From the NCBI GenBank assembly GCA_030141605.1, contig JAQGDQ010000015.1, forward strand, positions 432,001 to 496,000: a stretch of DNA of 64,000 nucleotides, written 5' to 3'. A model generated the notes under the pieces. That model made no database searches, was not told the origin of the DNA, and saw only the letters and a list, made by a program, of their open reading frames with translations. Position 1 is the first letter of the stretch. Every line of letters begins with the position of its first letter. This stretch comes from Tubiluchus corallicola. Taxonomy: Eukaryota; Priapulida; Priapulimorpha; Priapulimorphida; Tubiluchidae. The translations under genes and the position numbers were made by a program. Shown piece by piece: positions 40,601 through 55,600 of this stretch.

Positions 40601-43600
40601 AAGAAATAATGTACATAAAATTGTCAATGTTCGAATGTCAAACAATTATTTATGTTGCACTAATACGTTCAATATACGTTTAATTCCCCATAAGTGTGGC
40701 ACTGTAATTGATTAGGTTTATTTATATTCTTGGATAAAATGTTTAAAGTACTTGAAAAGCACAAATAAGAAAACATAATTAGATGTTTTACTAAAATATC
40801 TGATGCTGCCCGTGAAACGCATTTGGCATGATTCAGCATTTTCCGTGAGTTACTTTCTTATTATAAATTCACAGTTTTGTCACCAGCAAGAAGAATGACT
40901 AATCTTAAGTACATGACGAATCGATTACTGATGACATCTCAAAATGAGTCACCAACTCCCCTTTTCAATGTAACTGATAGGTATAATTTTGAAGATTGTA
41001 TAATTTTGAAGATTGTAAAACGTTTTTTGTTATGTCGCTTACTTATTTTACCTATTGCCGATGTGTGGCAATCTTTACTTTTGCTTTTTCGGTGTACGAG
41101 TCGTTTACCGACAAGCAGTTAAAATTTACTTTTTACAAATTGGGAACCTTTTATCGCAGACCCCAAGGTAAATGCGATTATAGATAAACTATGCCTTGAA
41201 CACGTAGTTCTAAATCAAGGAATATTAGCTTGGTATGTATGTAATGGAATACAAACTGTAATGCTTCTCCGATTTAGTTAAGAAACATTTAAGTTAGTTA
41301 AAACTTCTAACTGCTCTTTAGTGTACCGCTAATAGATCTTTTAAGTATTTTTTAACTGCTATTGTGCTGCTCTGGGAGTAATTTACTTTCGATGGCCAAT
41401 TTATTTGGATCAGAGTTATAGACTGCCTCTTCACTAATTATTTTCATAGCCCTTTTATTGTAATAGGTTTATAGATGTTATCATTGATATGGCCATTTTT
41501 GCACTTTGTTCTCAGGAAAGAGTGTAATAACTTTAATTTGGTGGACTAATAATACGAGTAGTATACAACGGGTTATTAGAAAAGGTATAGATTACAGTAC
41601 TGTGCAATGTTTTGGCGATAAATTTTCGGGATTTGATTTTTATGTTTGAAAGCGTTTGAGGACACATTTGTAAGACTGCGTTTAAAATTAATTTTATCTT
41701 GCTGTCTTACTACCTATTCACCCCCATCGCCAGTGCCACTACCATAGACTCCCACCGACTCCTGTCAGTGTGAATGTGTCTCATGTCTCCTATGTCTCGA
41801 AATTACTCAGAGTCGTACAAAGGCTTAATAGCTTTTACAGTACTCTTAAAACGGGAAAACTCCCAATTTTCGGGAGGCTGAGTTATGGTCGCTAATTCAT
41901 GACTTTGTCCATTTGTGACCGCTCATAAAATAACCTGTAAAAGTAATTTCTGGTGCCATAAGAACTCGAAGTCCAATGGTGGAAAGCATCAATTTGTTAT
42001 TGTTGGCTTGTACTTTCAATAGAATTTTTATAATTATTATTGCTGCAATTTAATAATGCCAAACAAATGCTGCCATTGTGTCTGAAAATAACGTCGTGAT
42101 TGGTTTAAAATTTGTTTTATTTTTGTCAAAAGTAATCACGTTCCATGCGAAGATTATCTTCTTTTCCTAATAACAACTCCGTGTTGAATTCACGTTTCAA
42201 CAAAAAGCTTTTTCGATAATTCTCCTGAAATTCTCTTGTACATTTATGAGTGCGTGAGGCTGTGGATTGTTCCAAGAATGCCGTAATTACTAAATGCCAT
42301 GTAATTGAAAAAATGCGGGAAATAAAATTCTTGGAAAGTAATTAGTTTTTAATTGGACTGGATTTTGACGGACGCGCATTTAAACTCGGTAAAAACTGCA
42401 GTAGGAGTGCGTATATATTGAAATATTAAGATGTGCCACGAAAGCACACACTCCACTGTTGTTACTAAAGGTCCTATGACACTATTTTTATGTTATTTTC
42501 TTTTGAAGCGTAGGCGGAATTACAGATTTCCTGATTTTTAAAACAGTTTTGATGCATGCTTTTATGTGATATGGTAACTTAAATTAAGCGCCGTTGGTAC
42601 TGTCACAAATACTATCGTCCGCCATGACACTCAGCGCTGTGACGTCACGTTAGGAAGCGGCAAATAACAGCCGCAGTACAGTAGAATGTGACAGTATACA
42701 GTGAACACTGAACAGAACGGTTATAGCTGAGTAATGATTTATCTATTAATAAAAACGTTACTTTCTATAGTATTTATCTATTTATATCAAATAAACTTAT
42801 AAGAATCAGTTTTTATTTTAGAAAAGTGCAAGGAACAAGAAATTTTTGTAACAAACGCAGAGTACTATGTACGTTACTGTACCATTATTTAAGATATTTT
42901 ATTGGGTAATCACAATTACAAATCACACAATGTACACAACAATTATAAAGATACAATTACACACACATACAGCGCTACAAAAAACCTATACCACGTTATC
43001 AAGAACACAATTACACAAGTCAAACTCAACATTTTAAACCAAAGACACTACATCAAACCTTGATGTATAAACCCAATGGGCACAACATGAATATACATAA
43101 ACACAAATTTAAGATAAGTTAGCATACACATGTAGTATTTGGTTTACATAAGTGATGTTAGTTGTATACATAATTCGTTTATTTTCAATTTATAATAATT
43201 ACACTCGGGAACTAGCACATTTTAAAACAAAATTACGAGCAATTTTGAGAATTTCTGAATCGTTTGAGCCTAATAGTAATTTTAGTTTGTCATCATCTAA
43301 TATGTAATAAGTTTGATATATAGAGCTAATTTCCGTATAAAGGGTGTTTCTTAGTTGCTCATATCTACTACAGTGGAAGAGCAAATGTGTTTCGTCTTCT
43401 ATTTCTTGTTCGTTTGGGTCGCATTGTGTACAGTATCTTTCACTGGCTGGGATGTTAATAGGTTTATAATGTCTACCGGTCTCTATTGCAAGTGAGTGAG
43501 AACTAATACGTAGTTTTGTGAAAGCAATTTTAGCATTGCGGGTTACAGTATTAATTTGTAAGTAATTTTCTAATTCGTAGCGTTCTTTAACTTTGCAGTA

Positions 43601-46600
43601 GGTTCTTAATTTGTTTATTTAAACTGTGTGTGTAGGCTGTATGAACAGTAGGTGTGCCGAGTACTACTGCGAATTAGATCAAGCTGCAAGTAAGCTGCTA
43701 GGAACTATTTCGGGTTAAGATGCACACTAAGTAAGGTAATAATTAACCCCTGTAACTCAATTTCATAAAAACTATATTTAGTCAAGGTTAGCAGTAAGAC
43801 ATTTCAACCCTACCAGTTTAACGGAAACTCCCTTTCTTCACATTTTGAAATGTTTCTCCTGATATTTTACACGTTACTTCAACATAAAAATGGCACAAAA
43901 CGCGACCGCAGTGATGATAGGACATCCTTTCCTTTTGCCGCAAAAAGAAACACCCATCTATCCTGCTAGGCATGGTGAAAAATGAAGCTTGGGAAGTTAC
44001 ACGTAGAATAAAAGTGCTCGACTGCATCAAACTTATATACATGTCGATCAGCAGTCAAACTGTAGGCTATGAGAATATTTTTTACTTAAATATTTAAAGC
44101 TTTTTTCTCTGAAACCTCATTTGCACGTTCGAAAACATGCCACAAAGGTTTTGCCAGGTGTCTAAAAATGTAGGGACCGCTATTTTAATGAATTAAAAAT
44201 GTTATCTGAAAGTCATGTCTTCTTAGTTTTCCGTGTCAGACAGTATACCCGGTCTGCACAGGTTCAAAACGTCGGTAAAGCCCAGGGAACAAAATCGTCT
44301 GTCATTACTGCCTTATTGTCTAGTTCTCTTCTCTTCTATCGTTCCTGAGAATCCGTTGTTATTTTTACAATTTTGTATGCTGAAAAATGTGAAAACGATC
44401 ACTGTTCGTCAGAAGCATTGTCTGAACGGGACGTCGGGCAAAAGATACCTTGGCAGTGAGACATTTATAAAACAGAAGTGATCAGAAAATGAACAAAAAA
44501 GCAGCGCAGCGCGAAATACCAGTGATGTCACGCTAAAACTTTTAAACGTTGTACTTCGATATTAATATCTTTTTCATCTATAAAATATAGTGCATTCAAG
44601 TAAGTGTGGACAAACCTATTATATGAACTTAACACTAAAATACCAAAATGCGAGTACCCCAGTCTCTTCATTACTGGCGTATGGCTTGATTTTGCCCACG
44701 TGTAAATACAGTGAGAGTCACACATGCGCAGTGTCGTTCCTAACGCGTTGTCACCTCCGCTTTCTTCCCGGGTTTTTCGCAAGATGTCTGTGCGGCGCTA
44801 AATTTGAAGTGTTTCAATGCTAATCAAACCTAAACGCGCAATTTTATAAAAAAAATAAAGTCGCTTTTTGTATCAGGCTAGTCAATAGTGAATTTTGACA
44901 GCAAGTGTCTAGCAGGGTGACAGTGGACCTCTAAGTATACTTTACTATCGTCATGGTAACAATGTATGGCAACAACAGTGGATCACTGTGCTTTTATGGT
45001 TCGCTCAATGTAATTGTTTCATTGTTGTCATGGAAACTGCATGTTGACATTGTGATGTAACGTCACCAACTTTTTCGTCATGTCATGTTTGTTATTATTC
45101 AATTGTAGTTGTGTTTTCAAAAGTACGGGAATGTCACTTGGCAATAATTGTATCAATTTATGGGTATAAACTTGTTAAATTGTTGAACTTAGACTGTTTA
45201 ATGTGTGGTAAAGACATTTAAGAATCAGTTAGTTCCTCTTAACAAAATTCCAAATTTTCTTTAAATGTAAACTCAACAACTTCGTCTTTTATTAATTACT
45301 ACTCTTCAGAAAGTGATTTTGTGAATGAACCTCACAATATTTCTGTCTCGTTAGACTATATAATAATTATTTTCTATTAATCTTTCTCTGGATGCGGCAT
45401 AGTCTAATTAGTACAAAGCCTGAATCTACTGATTAGATTGTAATGAACACTGACACAGTTTTCCTGCTTATTTCTCCGAGCAAACTTTTTCTATGATTGT
45501 CTCGGGAACGTGCTTCTATCTTTTGGCTAATTGCTTGTACGTTTTAAGAGGCTTACTTGCATCAGTGATGGCAATATTAGCTTTATTTGGCCCTTTGAGA
45601 TGAGACTCTTTGCAAAAGTAAAGCTTGCAATACACTCGCTATTTCTTCGGGGAGTTTTATATGCCCTTATTTGCGGCCGCCTAATTCCACACATAAAATC
45701 TTGCAATGATTTCGCTGGAATGGTTTGATGATCGGGTTTTCTTTGCGTAACGTGTTGCTGTAACGTACACGCTGGGGGCATCTTGGACGTTTTGGCGCCC
45801 CCTCGTGGGTCGTAGAATCATTACTTGATAAGCTGGTATGACGCAGGTTTGATTACATTATGTATGACGAGTGGTGAAACTAAGCTTGTAAAATAGCAGC
45901 GCCTAACAGTCAGTTTTTTCCTAACGCATATCGTAAGTAACGCGTGAATTTGTAAGTAACCTACTTACACTGAAGTGGTTCATTCATCTAAGCTAAGGTG
46001 CCTTACTCTGATGGGCTGGAAATTTTTATTTAAATTGGTCAAGATGGTTTCTGAGACCTTGAATGTGGAATTTGCCAAAAATTCTACCAAGTTCACGGAA
46101 ATGTGTATGAAAATATAGACAAACTAGTTTGAAAACTGAACATCTGCTTTATTATAGCAAATTTTCAGAAATGAATGAAGTGCGATTTTTAAAGTTTAAC
46201 GTGCGCATGCGTTCTAACCTAATTTCGCGGCCGTTGCTCTAATGGATTTTTTTCAATTAACAGTTTTTATTGCAGTCTTCTAATATAAATGCTAATTCTA
46301 TGTATAATACGGGAAACAATTTTGCAGTTTATTAAATTAATTTCAGGCGAAGATGTCCAAATTTAATTAGGTTGTTTAAGATTTCCGGGCGAGGTTTTTT
46401 TTGTTCCTCATAAAAGTTTACAAAGAATATTATGTTATTTTAGAAAAATATGTTACATAGTAATCATTTTATTTGCTAAAGGCGAACGCTGTTAGTTTTA
46501 CTAAAAGTCTAAAATCCAATGTTCCCAAAAATGTAGTTGTGCCTAATTTGCTGTTGAAAAAGATCAATCACAATTTTTTTAGGTTGGTTTATACTGAGAA

Positions 46601-49600
46601 TTTAAAATTATTCAAATAAACTACTGGTAGTGAGTCAGGTGTGCATCATTATACAAGTGCTTGAAGACAGTACTGCTTGTGGCGAGTTAAAAAATGGCTG
46701 CTTATAAATGTAATTTTCCCTCGGTTCTTCTACCTGTGGAACGTTTCGCCAGAAAATTGCTTCCAAGTTAACTGCAACCTCGTCTATTTCAAAAAGATAC
46801 ACCTATTACTATAAAATAGATATCAGAATTCTGTTTTTATGGCCACCGTTATTCATTTCTACTTTTCTACTGTGATTATTATTTTATATGTGTAATGAAG
46901 TATATAGTCCAATCCTTCTTTGGTTCTATTCTCCTATACCACCTTTTCAGACCACCTTGGCATTTACGCAGTTTAAATGATGTTTTTTCGTTTCATTTGT
47001 CAAATTAAATAAATTAAAACCCCATTTTCTTGACTCCTGGAGAAACTACTGAGCTGACAAAAGCACTAAGGTAACAAACATGTTTAAGCTATCTTCTTGA
47101 CATGAATTAATTTGAGGCTGCCTAAAGTTTTAGCTTAGCAACAGTACCATACTAACAGTCCCCGATATTCGTCAGAATACAAAACTGCTACAAAACCACT
47201 AGAACGATACAAAAAGATTCCCGAAGAATTTTAATTTGTACGAGAGAAAAAGGCAATAGGAAAAACATGCCAGAAGTTGGGAGCACCTTGACACCATGCT
47301 TGGTCAATTCTAATGTAACCACACATAAGAAGGTTTGAAGAGCGTGGCATCTTAAACCTGGCGTAGAACTTGCTGTGTTGAAATATTTTAGTACACACAG
47401 AAAATGTAACTCAACATATTAATTGTCCGTGGAAACATAAAAAGAAGTTTTGGCTGTCTGTTTATCCTTGCCCTCCATGGTAAACTTATTCATTTGCTTG
47501 TCTGTCTGTCGTCCCTTTTTAGGCAAGGAGCTGTAAATTCTTCCCTGGCTCTAATATTTCACCATTTCTTGAATGTTGTACATACGAGATTTATATTATA
47601 TTCAGTATTGTTTACTTAAGCGGATTTCTGCTGTCATAAATTTATTAATGCGGTTTTTCCACAAAAATAACCTTCAATTTATGAGCCGCATTCAATTTTA
47701 AATTAAATTTGCATTGCTAATTTATGGTCGTACTATGTTACCTAGCAACTGTAAATTGCGAGGCTGAGAAGATTGGTGTATAAATTTTAAAAGAAGATTA
47801 CTTTTGCTCGAGGTGTTTGCACTGCTTCAAAATTTCCACGGAAAATATATTTTTAGATAAAGGCGTTTTTAGAAGCCAGTTCAATCACAGTTCAAATTTT
47901 CAGCTTCCTGGCGTAGCTGCTCAACTCATTTTGAGTTCTATTCGAAATAACCAAGTCCCTTTTACCTGTGGCAAGCCTTCGTATAATTTTAAATGTCATT
48001 ATAAGTTATAAGTTATTTTCTTTTTCACTTTCTTTAAAGTAATTTTTGATGAAATCTGATCATATTTCCACTTTTTAATTCATATAAACTTGCAAACGTA
48101 GAAAGCCAGAGTCAAAACTTACGGGCAGATACCTGAGGTAGAGGCTTTAAAATGGCACAGTGAACACGGTCAAGGACCAGATGTGTGATCCTTGGACACT
48201 AGTCCTCTGTCAATGACACTAGATATCAGTAAATTTCTCGATGACAATTCAAATCCTCATATCCCTTCGAATTAAATTCAGTTTTTTTCATAAATATTTA
48301 GGTATTGTGGGATAATAATCTGCAACCACACTCGACTAGGTATAGTCAGGTGTAAATGCGTTTACGGTGTTACGCTTGCGGATTTCGATTGAATTCATTC
48401 AGTCTTGTTTTACTTACCTGTTTTACTATATTGCGCCTTATAAATCCAAAAAGAGAGTGCTGTCTTTTGATTGTACCAAGTTAGTGTAAAATGCATTATG
48501 AAAGCCCTATAGTATAAGTAATCTTCCATATACAATTGACATAACGTAGACGTATAATTACAATATGATCATTTTTATTAAAACTCTATAGTATAAGTAG
48601 TCTTCCATATAGGATTAACATAACGTAAGCGTACATTTACAATACAATCATTTTTATGAAAACTCTTGCCGTAATTTTAAGACATAGTACGTATGAAGAG
48701 TTATAGAACTGTTAGAATTGCAACACCTTTTGTGACAGTTTCTCTATGATCACTAACATTTCTTAACAGTAGAGGCAAAACAATTACTAAACATAAATAT
48801 CCTTTTTTCTCCAGTGGTCAGTAATATATCATTATAAATATGTTTATAATGCAGCTTTGCACTGCGCCCGTGGGATGGTCGTTGTTAGTTTAATGAAGCC
48901 ATCAAATGTCTTTGATGATTTGTTTACCTTGCTGGCTTCTTGTCCGAGGGGACCAGCGTGGCTTCAGTTTTATCTAGGTCAGTGTTTGATCTGTCTCGTT
49001 ATTAAAGCACTGGGTTTTTTATTGCCTGCGCTAGAGATTTCTGAAGAAGTTCTTTTTAGGGGAGATCAAAGTAAAACTTTTTGCATGACCAGTTGTGTGG
49101 CTTCGGCTTTTGTTAATAAATCCTTTTATCTTGCGTATTGAAGCTTTTGGTGTAGTGGATATTTTATACTTGAGCGAAAAATTTGTTTCTGAAAAATGCC
49201 AGGTATTTCATCAGAAGAACTTGCGCTGATGGAATGAAAGGATTTTATTGAAATCGGGAATTCAGCAATAATCGCACGCGTCTCAAACTGAAATTTATTG
49301 GAGAAATGTATACTATCATTCCTTTCAGGCTTTTAATTCAATTAAAGCACTAGATCAGTCAAGTCAATCGCTGACAAGGTGAATTACACAAATAAAAATA
49401 GTAAATTTTCTTTAGCTCACTTAAATTTTAGCTGTTGCGCTAGAGCTTTGAGAGTTCTAACGCCTAAAGCTTTAGATTGGTCACAAAACGATGACACAGA
49501 ATTTGGTACATAATGTCAGACTTCGTTAATGATTGTCTCTATTCTTGTTTTATCGTGAAAATTCAGAAATAAATCTTTATCGATTAATACATTTTCGCTT

Positions 49601-52600
49601 GACCACATCTGTTTACATTACATTTTCTTGAGGATATTAGTGCTTAAATTTGCATGTACAGCATGTTTTACTTAGTCTAACATTTTAGTTTTTCGTCGTA
49701 TGGTGTTCTTACTGCTGTTAAATTAGCAGCCTTATTGTTGCTATTTTGAGAAATATCTGTAGACATAGTTCGTTTCTGTAACTCTGCCTAAGACTGATTC
49801 TGTGTGTGCGCATGCGCTGTGAGCATATGTCATAGTTTAGCTTCTGTTTGGCTTCTCTTACATTGTACCATCAATTAATACCAGCAAACTATACTTCCAT
49901 TAATCAAAGGTTGATTCTCCATTGACTTCCGGCAATTCATTTTTCTGGCTTCGAATAGCCAATTAAAATTAATCATCAATCTGTTTGTTTTCTGTTTGTT
50001 AAAGGTCACGTGACCTAAGTGCTTGACGTCACTTCGTTTTATTTACTGCTGTTCTAAATAAGAAAAGTACTGCATGCTTGTTAGGGGAAAAACTTAACAG
50101 GCGAGAATTAATTTTGACATTAAAAAAGCAGTCATTTGATGAAATTAATTGAATACATACAATAAAATTAGTAATTATTCATGTTAAACTTAGGTAACCA
50201 ACACTGGACAGCAGTCCTCTAATGAAACGATTAGCAGTAAATTTCATCTCTATAGTTACTTTTTTGTGTATTGTGATTCGTGATAGTGATCTTGGTGGGA
50301 TAGTTTGGTTTTACATTTACGTAAATCCATTTTTACTTCTTTTGCAGTTGCGACTTTTCTTTTCTAAACATTATTATTTTATTTTAGTTGGAAAATGAAC
50401 ATTGCTTAGTTATCGTTAGTATTGCGATATTGCGATATTCCCTGCGTCCTGACACAGCGTGATATACATATTCGTATTCTTTTTCATATTTGTCCTGCAA
50501 CGGAAACATAAATAACCGTGTTTCAAACCAATACGTTAAATGCGTCGTTGTAATTAGAATGTACCGGCATATTATACTAGTCTCATGCGCGTGTAAAAAT
50601 AAAAAAATGTTGGTTTGGCTTATACGCTGCAATTGTTTTTTTCATTTTCCTTATTTTTCAAGTTTCTCTTGGCAGATTCATCAACGTAAATTCGGTTTTA
50701 ACATAACGTTTACTGTTCAAACTGTTTCACTGGAGCAGAAGTTCAATTCAGATCGATTTATTATCCATATTAAGGCATTACGTATACAAAAGTATAAGAA
50801 CACAATTAAAGAAGTCTCACTGTACATAAACTTATAGCTACAGTTATCTGTAACAGAAATTAGTTGAAATAATGTCAATAATTAAAACCTATTTAATATG
50901 TAAATTAAGACATGATATTATATTCTATGATACTGGTTGATTAATCATGTTACTGCTTGCAACTGAATCCTATAATATTCAAGCTGTTTTACCTGAGTCA
51001 CTTAAATTTGGCCGTTGAGCGTCATCCTTGTAACCCACTGCAAAATGGTGATGCTAATGTGCGACCACTATGACATACTGTCTCTTTCCAGCTTTGCCTG
51101 GGACTATGTAAAAAACTACCTAAGACCTGGCCATGACTAAGTTTTTGCAACGAATAATCCTGTTTCAGTTAAACTTTATCATCTAAAAACCATGAATCTT
51201 TCTCCCATTCTAGGGCCTCAACCTCAAAGGCTCTAGATTTTGACGAAATCAGCTATTGTCGGCCGTCGTTTTGATGTGATTTAGCCGGGAATTTTCCATT
51301 ATTTTAAATCAGATTGTCCCGGCAATCTCGCCGTGATTACGCCTCAATATTGAAATGCAAATTGAATTGGCCCGCAACTCAGCGCGCAATTTTCACTGCA
51401 TTAGCCGCTCAAGACGGTGAAGCAATTTTGAAAAATTGTTGTTCACATTGCACTGACAGACGAGACGTTGAGACAGTGTCGCATCCTGGCGGCAACACCA
51501 ATCCATGTGACGACGTGAAATTGCTGCTTGTGTTTTTGCTTTAATTATGCGGCGAAAGTTGGGGGGGGGCAATTCTCTGTCGTTGCAATTCTTCAGTTAG
51601 CAGTACGCCTGTTCAGTGTGAGTCAGTCATGGTCTAAGGAAGTAAAAATAACACGTTTCATTTAAGTTCATATGTAGTAAAACATTGCATGGATAAAACT
51701 TATTTTATACATGAAAATTATATCACTGCATTAATGAATGTATGTCCTTGATGTTCCTTCTTGTGGGTTTGGAAGATACCACACTCTGAGTTACTGGCTA
51801 CTGAGGACATGCTATTTTATCCAGTCCACGTAGTGATTCAATGTTTAATCCTGGGTAATAAAATTTCTTTCAAACTTTATCATGTTTTCCAATATTTATT
51901 ATTGAAGTTTAATGAAGTCACTGGTTCAAATAACAAACCAATGTCAGACGTCGATCTTACCACAATGTTTAACCACTACAAACAATTACTAGCATCTAGT
52001 CAACCTGAAAACAACCAGCAAGAAAACACATACAACCAAATTCCTACTTTCAATGAGATGAATTTTACAATAAAACCACATGAAGTAATCAAAGCTGCAA
52101 ACGCACTGAAAAAAATAAATCTACCACCTACGATACCGTGTCAAATGAAGTCATAAAAAACAACAACATATCTAGCCCCATGTGTGACCAAATTATTTTA
52201 TTTAATTTACTCAGGAAATATATACCCCACGGCATGGTCCGAAAGCCTAATAGTACCAATTCACAAAAACGGAAGTAAAAATGACCCAAAAAATTATCGT
52301 AGCGTTACTATCTGCAGCTGCCTAAGCAAACTTTTTACAAAAATTCTCAATGAACGACTAAATGAATACTTGGAGAAAGAAGATATTATACATCCATCAC
52401 AAATAGGTTTCCGTAAAGGCTGTAGCACCAATGATCATTTATTAACATTAAAAACAATGATCGATAAACAAGTAAAAGCAGACAAAGGTCAGCTTTATAC
52501 ATGTTTCATCGACATTAAACAAGCATTTGATAGCGTCTGGCGATATGCCCTGTTTAATAAATTAACAAAATATGGTATTAACGGGAAAATGTTTCTCATT

Positions 52601-55600
52601 GTAAAAGATATGTACAGCAAAGCCAAATACTCAATAAAAACGCTAAATGGTTGTACAGATAATTTTCTGAGTACTTTGGGGTAAAACAAGGGTGTGTATT
52701 GAGTCCAACATTATTCTCGTTGTTTTTGAACGATTTCGTTAACCAGTTTAATGATACGTGTGACCCAATTATAATACAAAATGAAAGAATCAGCTGCCTC
52801 ATGTATGCCGATGACATTGTTTTAACATCAAAGTCAGAAAGTGGATTAAAAAACTCACTTAAAATACGCTCAAACTACTGTTTCAAATGGAATCTGACAA
52901 TAAATACAAACAAAACAAATATTATCGTTTTCAATAAAACTGGTAAAATGCCCTTTAACCAAACTTATCAATGCGGATCAGAACAAATTGAAGTAGTCAA
53001 ACAATACAAATACCTCGGAATAAAGTTTTACAACTATGGATCTTTTAAGCAGTCAATACAAGAACTAAAAGACAAATGCCCAAAATCTTTAAATGTACTA
53101 AGAGCTGAACTAATAAACTATAATCTACCACCGAAAATAACGATAAATCCATTTAATTCCGAAATTAAACCTATCACTTTATGGCAGCTCAGTTTGGGGG
53201 CCATACAGTGCAAATTTTCAACATGCTTTACAGTCTGACCTATCAAATGCATACGGCATTATAAGCACTGAAGACCTCAATGTAAAATTGTGCAGCTACA
53301 TACTAAATGTTAATAATAAATCAGTAAAAAACGCAGTACGGGCTGAACTTGGACAGTACCCTCTAGGAATAGATATAATATATAATGTGATAAGTTACTG
53401 GCTACAAATAATCAACAAACCTAACACATCTCTAATTAAACAGATTTATTCAGAGTCTTTAAGTCAATCAGACAGTAATATATTCAGCTGGGCAAAATTT
53501 GTGAAAGGTGTACTGAGTTTAACAGGTTTCGATCATGTATGGGAAAACCAAGGAAGTGCAAGCAACAAACGCTTACTACACAGCGTTAAACAGAAACTCC
53601 AAAATATATATCTAAAAAAGAGGAAAGAAGAATTAGAACAGAACACACAGCACTAATAACAACGATGAAAACAAATTAAGAACCTACTGCAAAGTTAAAG
53701 AACGCTACGAATTAGAAATTTATTTACAAATTAATACTATAACTCGCAATGCTAAAATTGCTTTCACGAAACTACGTATCCCACACACTTGCAATAGAAA
53801 CCGGTAGACATCATAAACCTATTAACATCCCAGCCAGTGAAAGATACTGTACACAATGCGTCCCAAACGAACAAGAAATAGAAGACGAAACATTTGCTCT
53901 TCCACTGTAGTAGATATGAACAACTAAGAAACGCTCTTTATACAGAAATTAGCTCTCTACATCCAAACTTTACTTACTTATCAGATGATGACAAACTTAA
54001 ATTATTATTAGGCTCAAACGATTCTGAAATTCTCCAAATTGCTTGTAATTTTGTTTTAAAATGTTTCAGTTCTAGGATGTAATTACAATAAAAAAAGAAC
54101 TATATATATAACTAACATCCCTTATCTATATTAAATACTATATGTGTATGCAACTACAGTAAATTTGTGTTTATGTACATTTATGTTGTATCATTGGGTT
54201 TATACATCAAAGTTTGATGTGCTGTTTTTTGTTTAAATTATTGAATTTGACTTGTAATATTGTATTCTTAGTATTTGATTTTATAGTGTTATATATATAT
54301 GTATGTAATTATATCTTTGTAATCAGTGTGTGTATTATGTGAATTGTAATTGTAACTGTTATTACCCAATAAAATATAAAAAAATATTATATAGTGCAAT
54401 TTGATTCCATTCAGTTTCACTCAGAAATAAAATGTTAAAATTAAGTTTTTAAGTATGTTTAGTGTCACTGTCTTCCCTCTTGCCTGCTTCTACTTGGCTG
54501 CTTTGCTTCAGCAGGTGTAAAAAAATAGAAAAACATCGTTTTTTGTAAAGATGAAAAAATCCCATTATGCACTAATTGTGGTTTAAAAACTCTGACATTA
54601 AGTTCTCATGTTGATTCCTTCTAATACTTAAGTATCAAAAAATATCTTGCTTTATCATTTAGCTTACTTCTCCTATTTTGCACTGTGCTCATATCACTGG
54701 TGAGTTATTCATTTTATTTTAATGAATCAATTTCATACTTTGCGACTTACTTTTAATAATTAATATTTCAGGATATGGCAATCGATGAATTAAAACGCTT
54801 GTGTGTGGAACAGCTGGAAGTCATGTCCAAAAAACGCATTCGACGCATATTAGCAGGTATTCTGCTTAACGTGAAGTTTGTAAAAATATCAAATAGATGG
54901 GTTAGAGATGCTCTGCTAGGCTTGCTGATTAATTATTTTGCAGCTTCAAATTATGTTTCAAATTTCTTGATGTATTCGAGCAAATTTCATATAATATGTT
55001 AATTTTGCTGACAAAATTAATTCTAATGAAAAATTAATTCCACTAAAGTGATTAGCATTTAATTAATTACCAATTTAGTCGTAAACTAATTACTCGCCAG
55101 TGTAATAACAATATTTCATCATTTCACTATGACATTTTGAAATTTTAGCATGATAAATTTGACTGCATCATTTTGTTTTGTTTAAATACCAGTACAACAA
55201 AAAGCTTAAAATGATCATGTTTTTTTCTATAGTTTTTTAATTATTTTTTTTTATAAATTTATATATTCACAGATGTGACTTTAGATTAGTCTCCATGTTT
55301 TTCCACTTACATCATAGCACTGTGCATTAAAGAGAAATAATAGTGTTTTGTAGTTAGCCTACCGACCAAAATAACTGATGATGTTAGCAGTAAATTCCCA
55401 TGGAGCATCTTTGCTGTGTTTCACTTGAAATTGGTCCTGTTTCATTTTACAATAAGAATCCCCTACCTAACGGCGCCTGATGGTTTGTGTATGGGCCACT
55501 GTAGGATAATTGTAAATGACAAAAATTGGTAGCTAAAACATTGGCTGTTTTTAAATATATGCAATGTAAAACTTATTCCAAATAATAAAATCCAAGCATC

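Larger units (their letters stand above)
39453..54771 (+). other. CAAP1: CAAP1 intron 2 (15.3 kb)
   Basis: The largest intron, interrupting the conserved core between PEILK and DMAID. It holds two retrotransposon copies, tandem repeats and promoter-like motif clusters, listed separately. The remaining stretches (about 39730-42590, 43620-48500, 48670-50000, 50040-51200) are AT-rich with short unrecognised ORFs only. Confidence 0.75.

Noticed and set aside
52495-52817. Minus-strand frames inside the retroelement
   Set aside because: They are the antisense of the reverse transcriptase frames.
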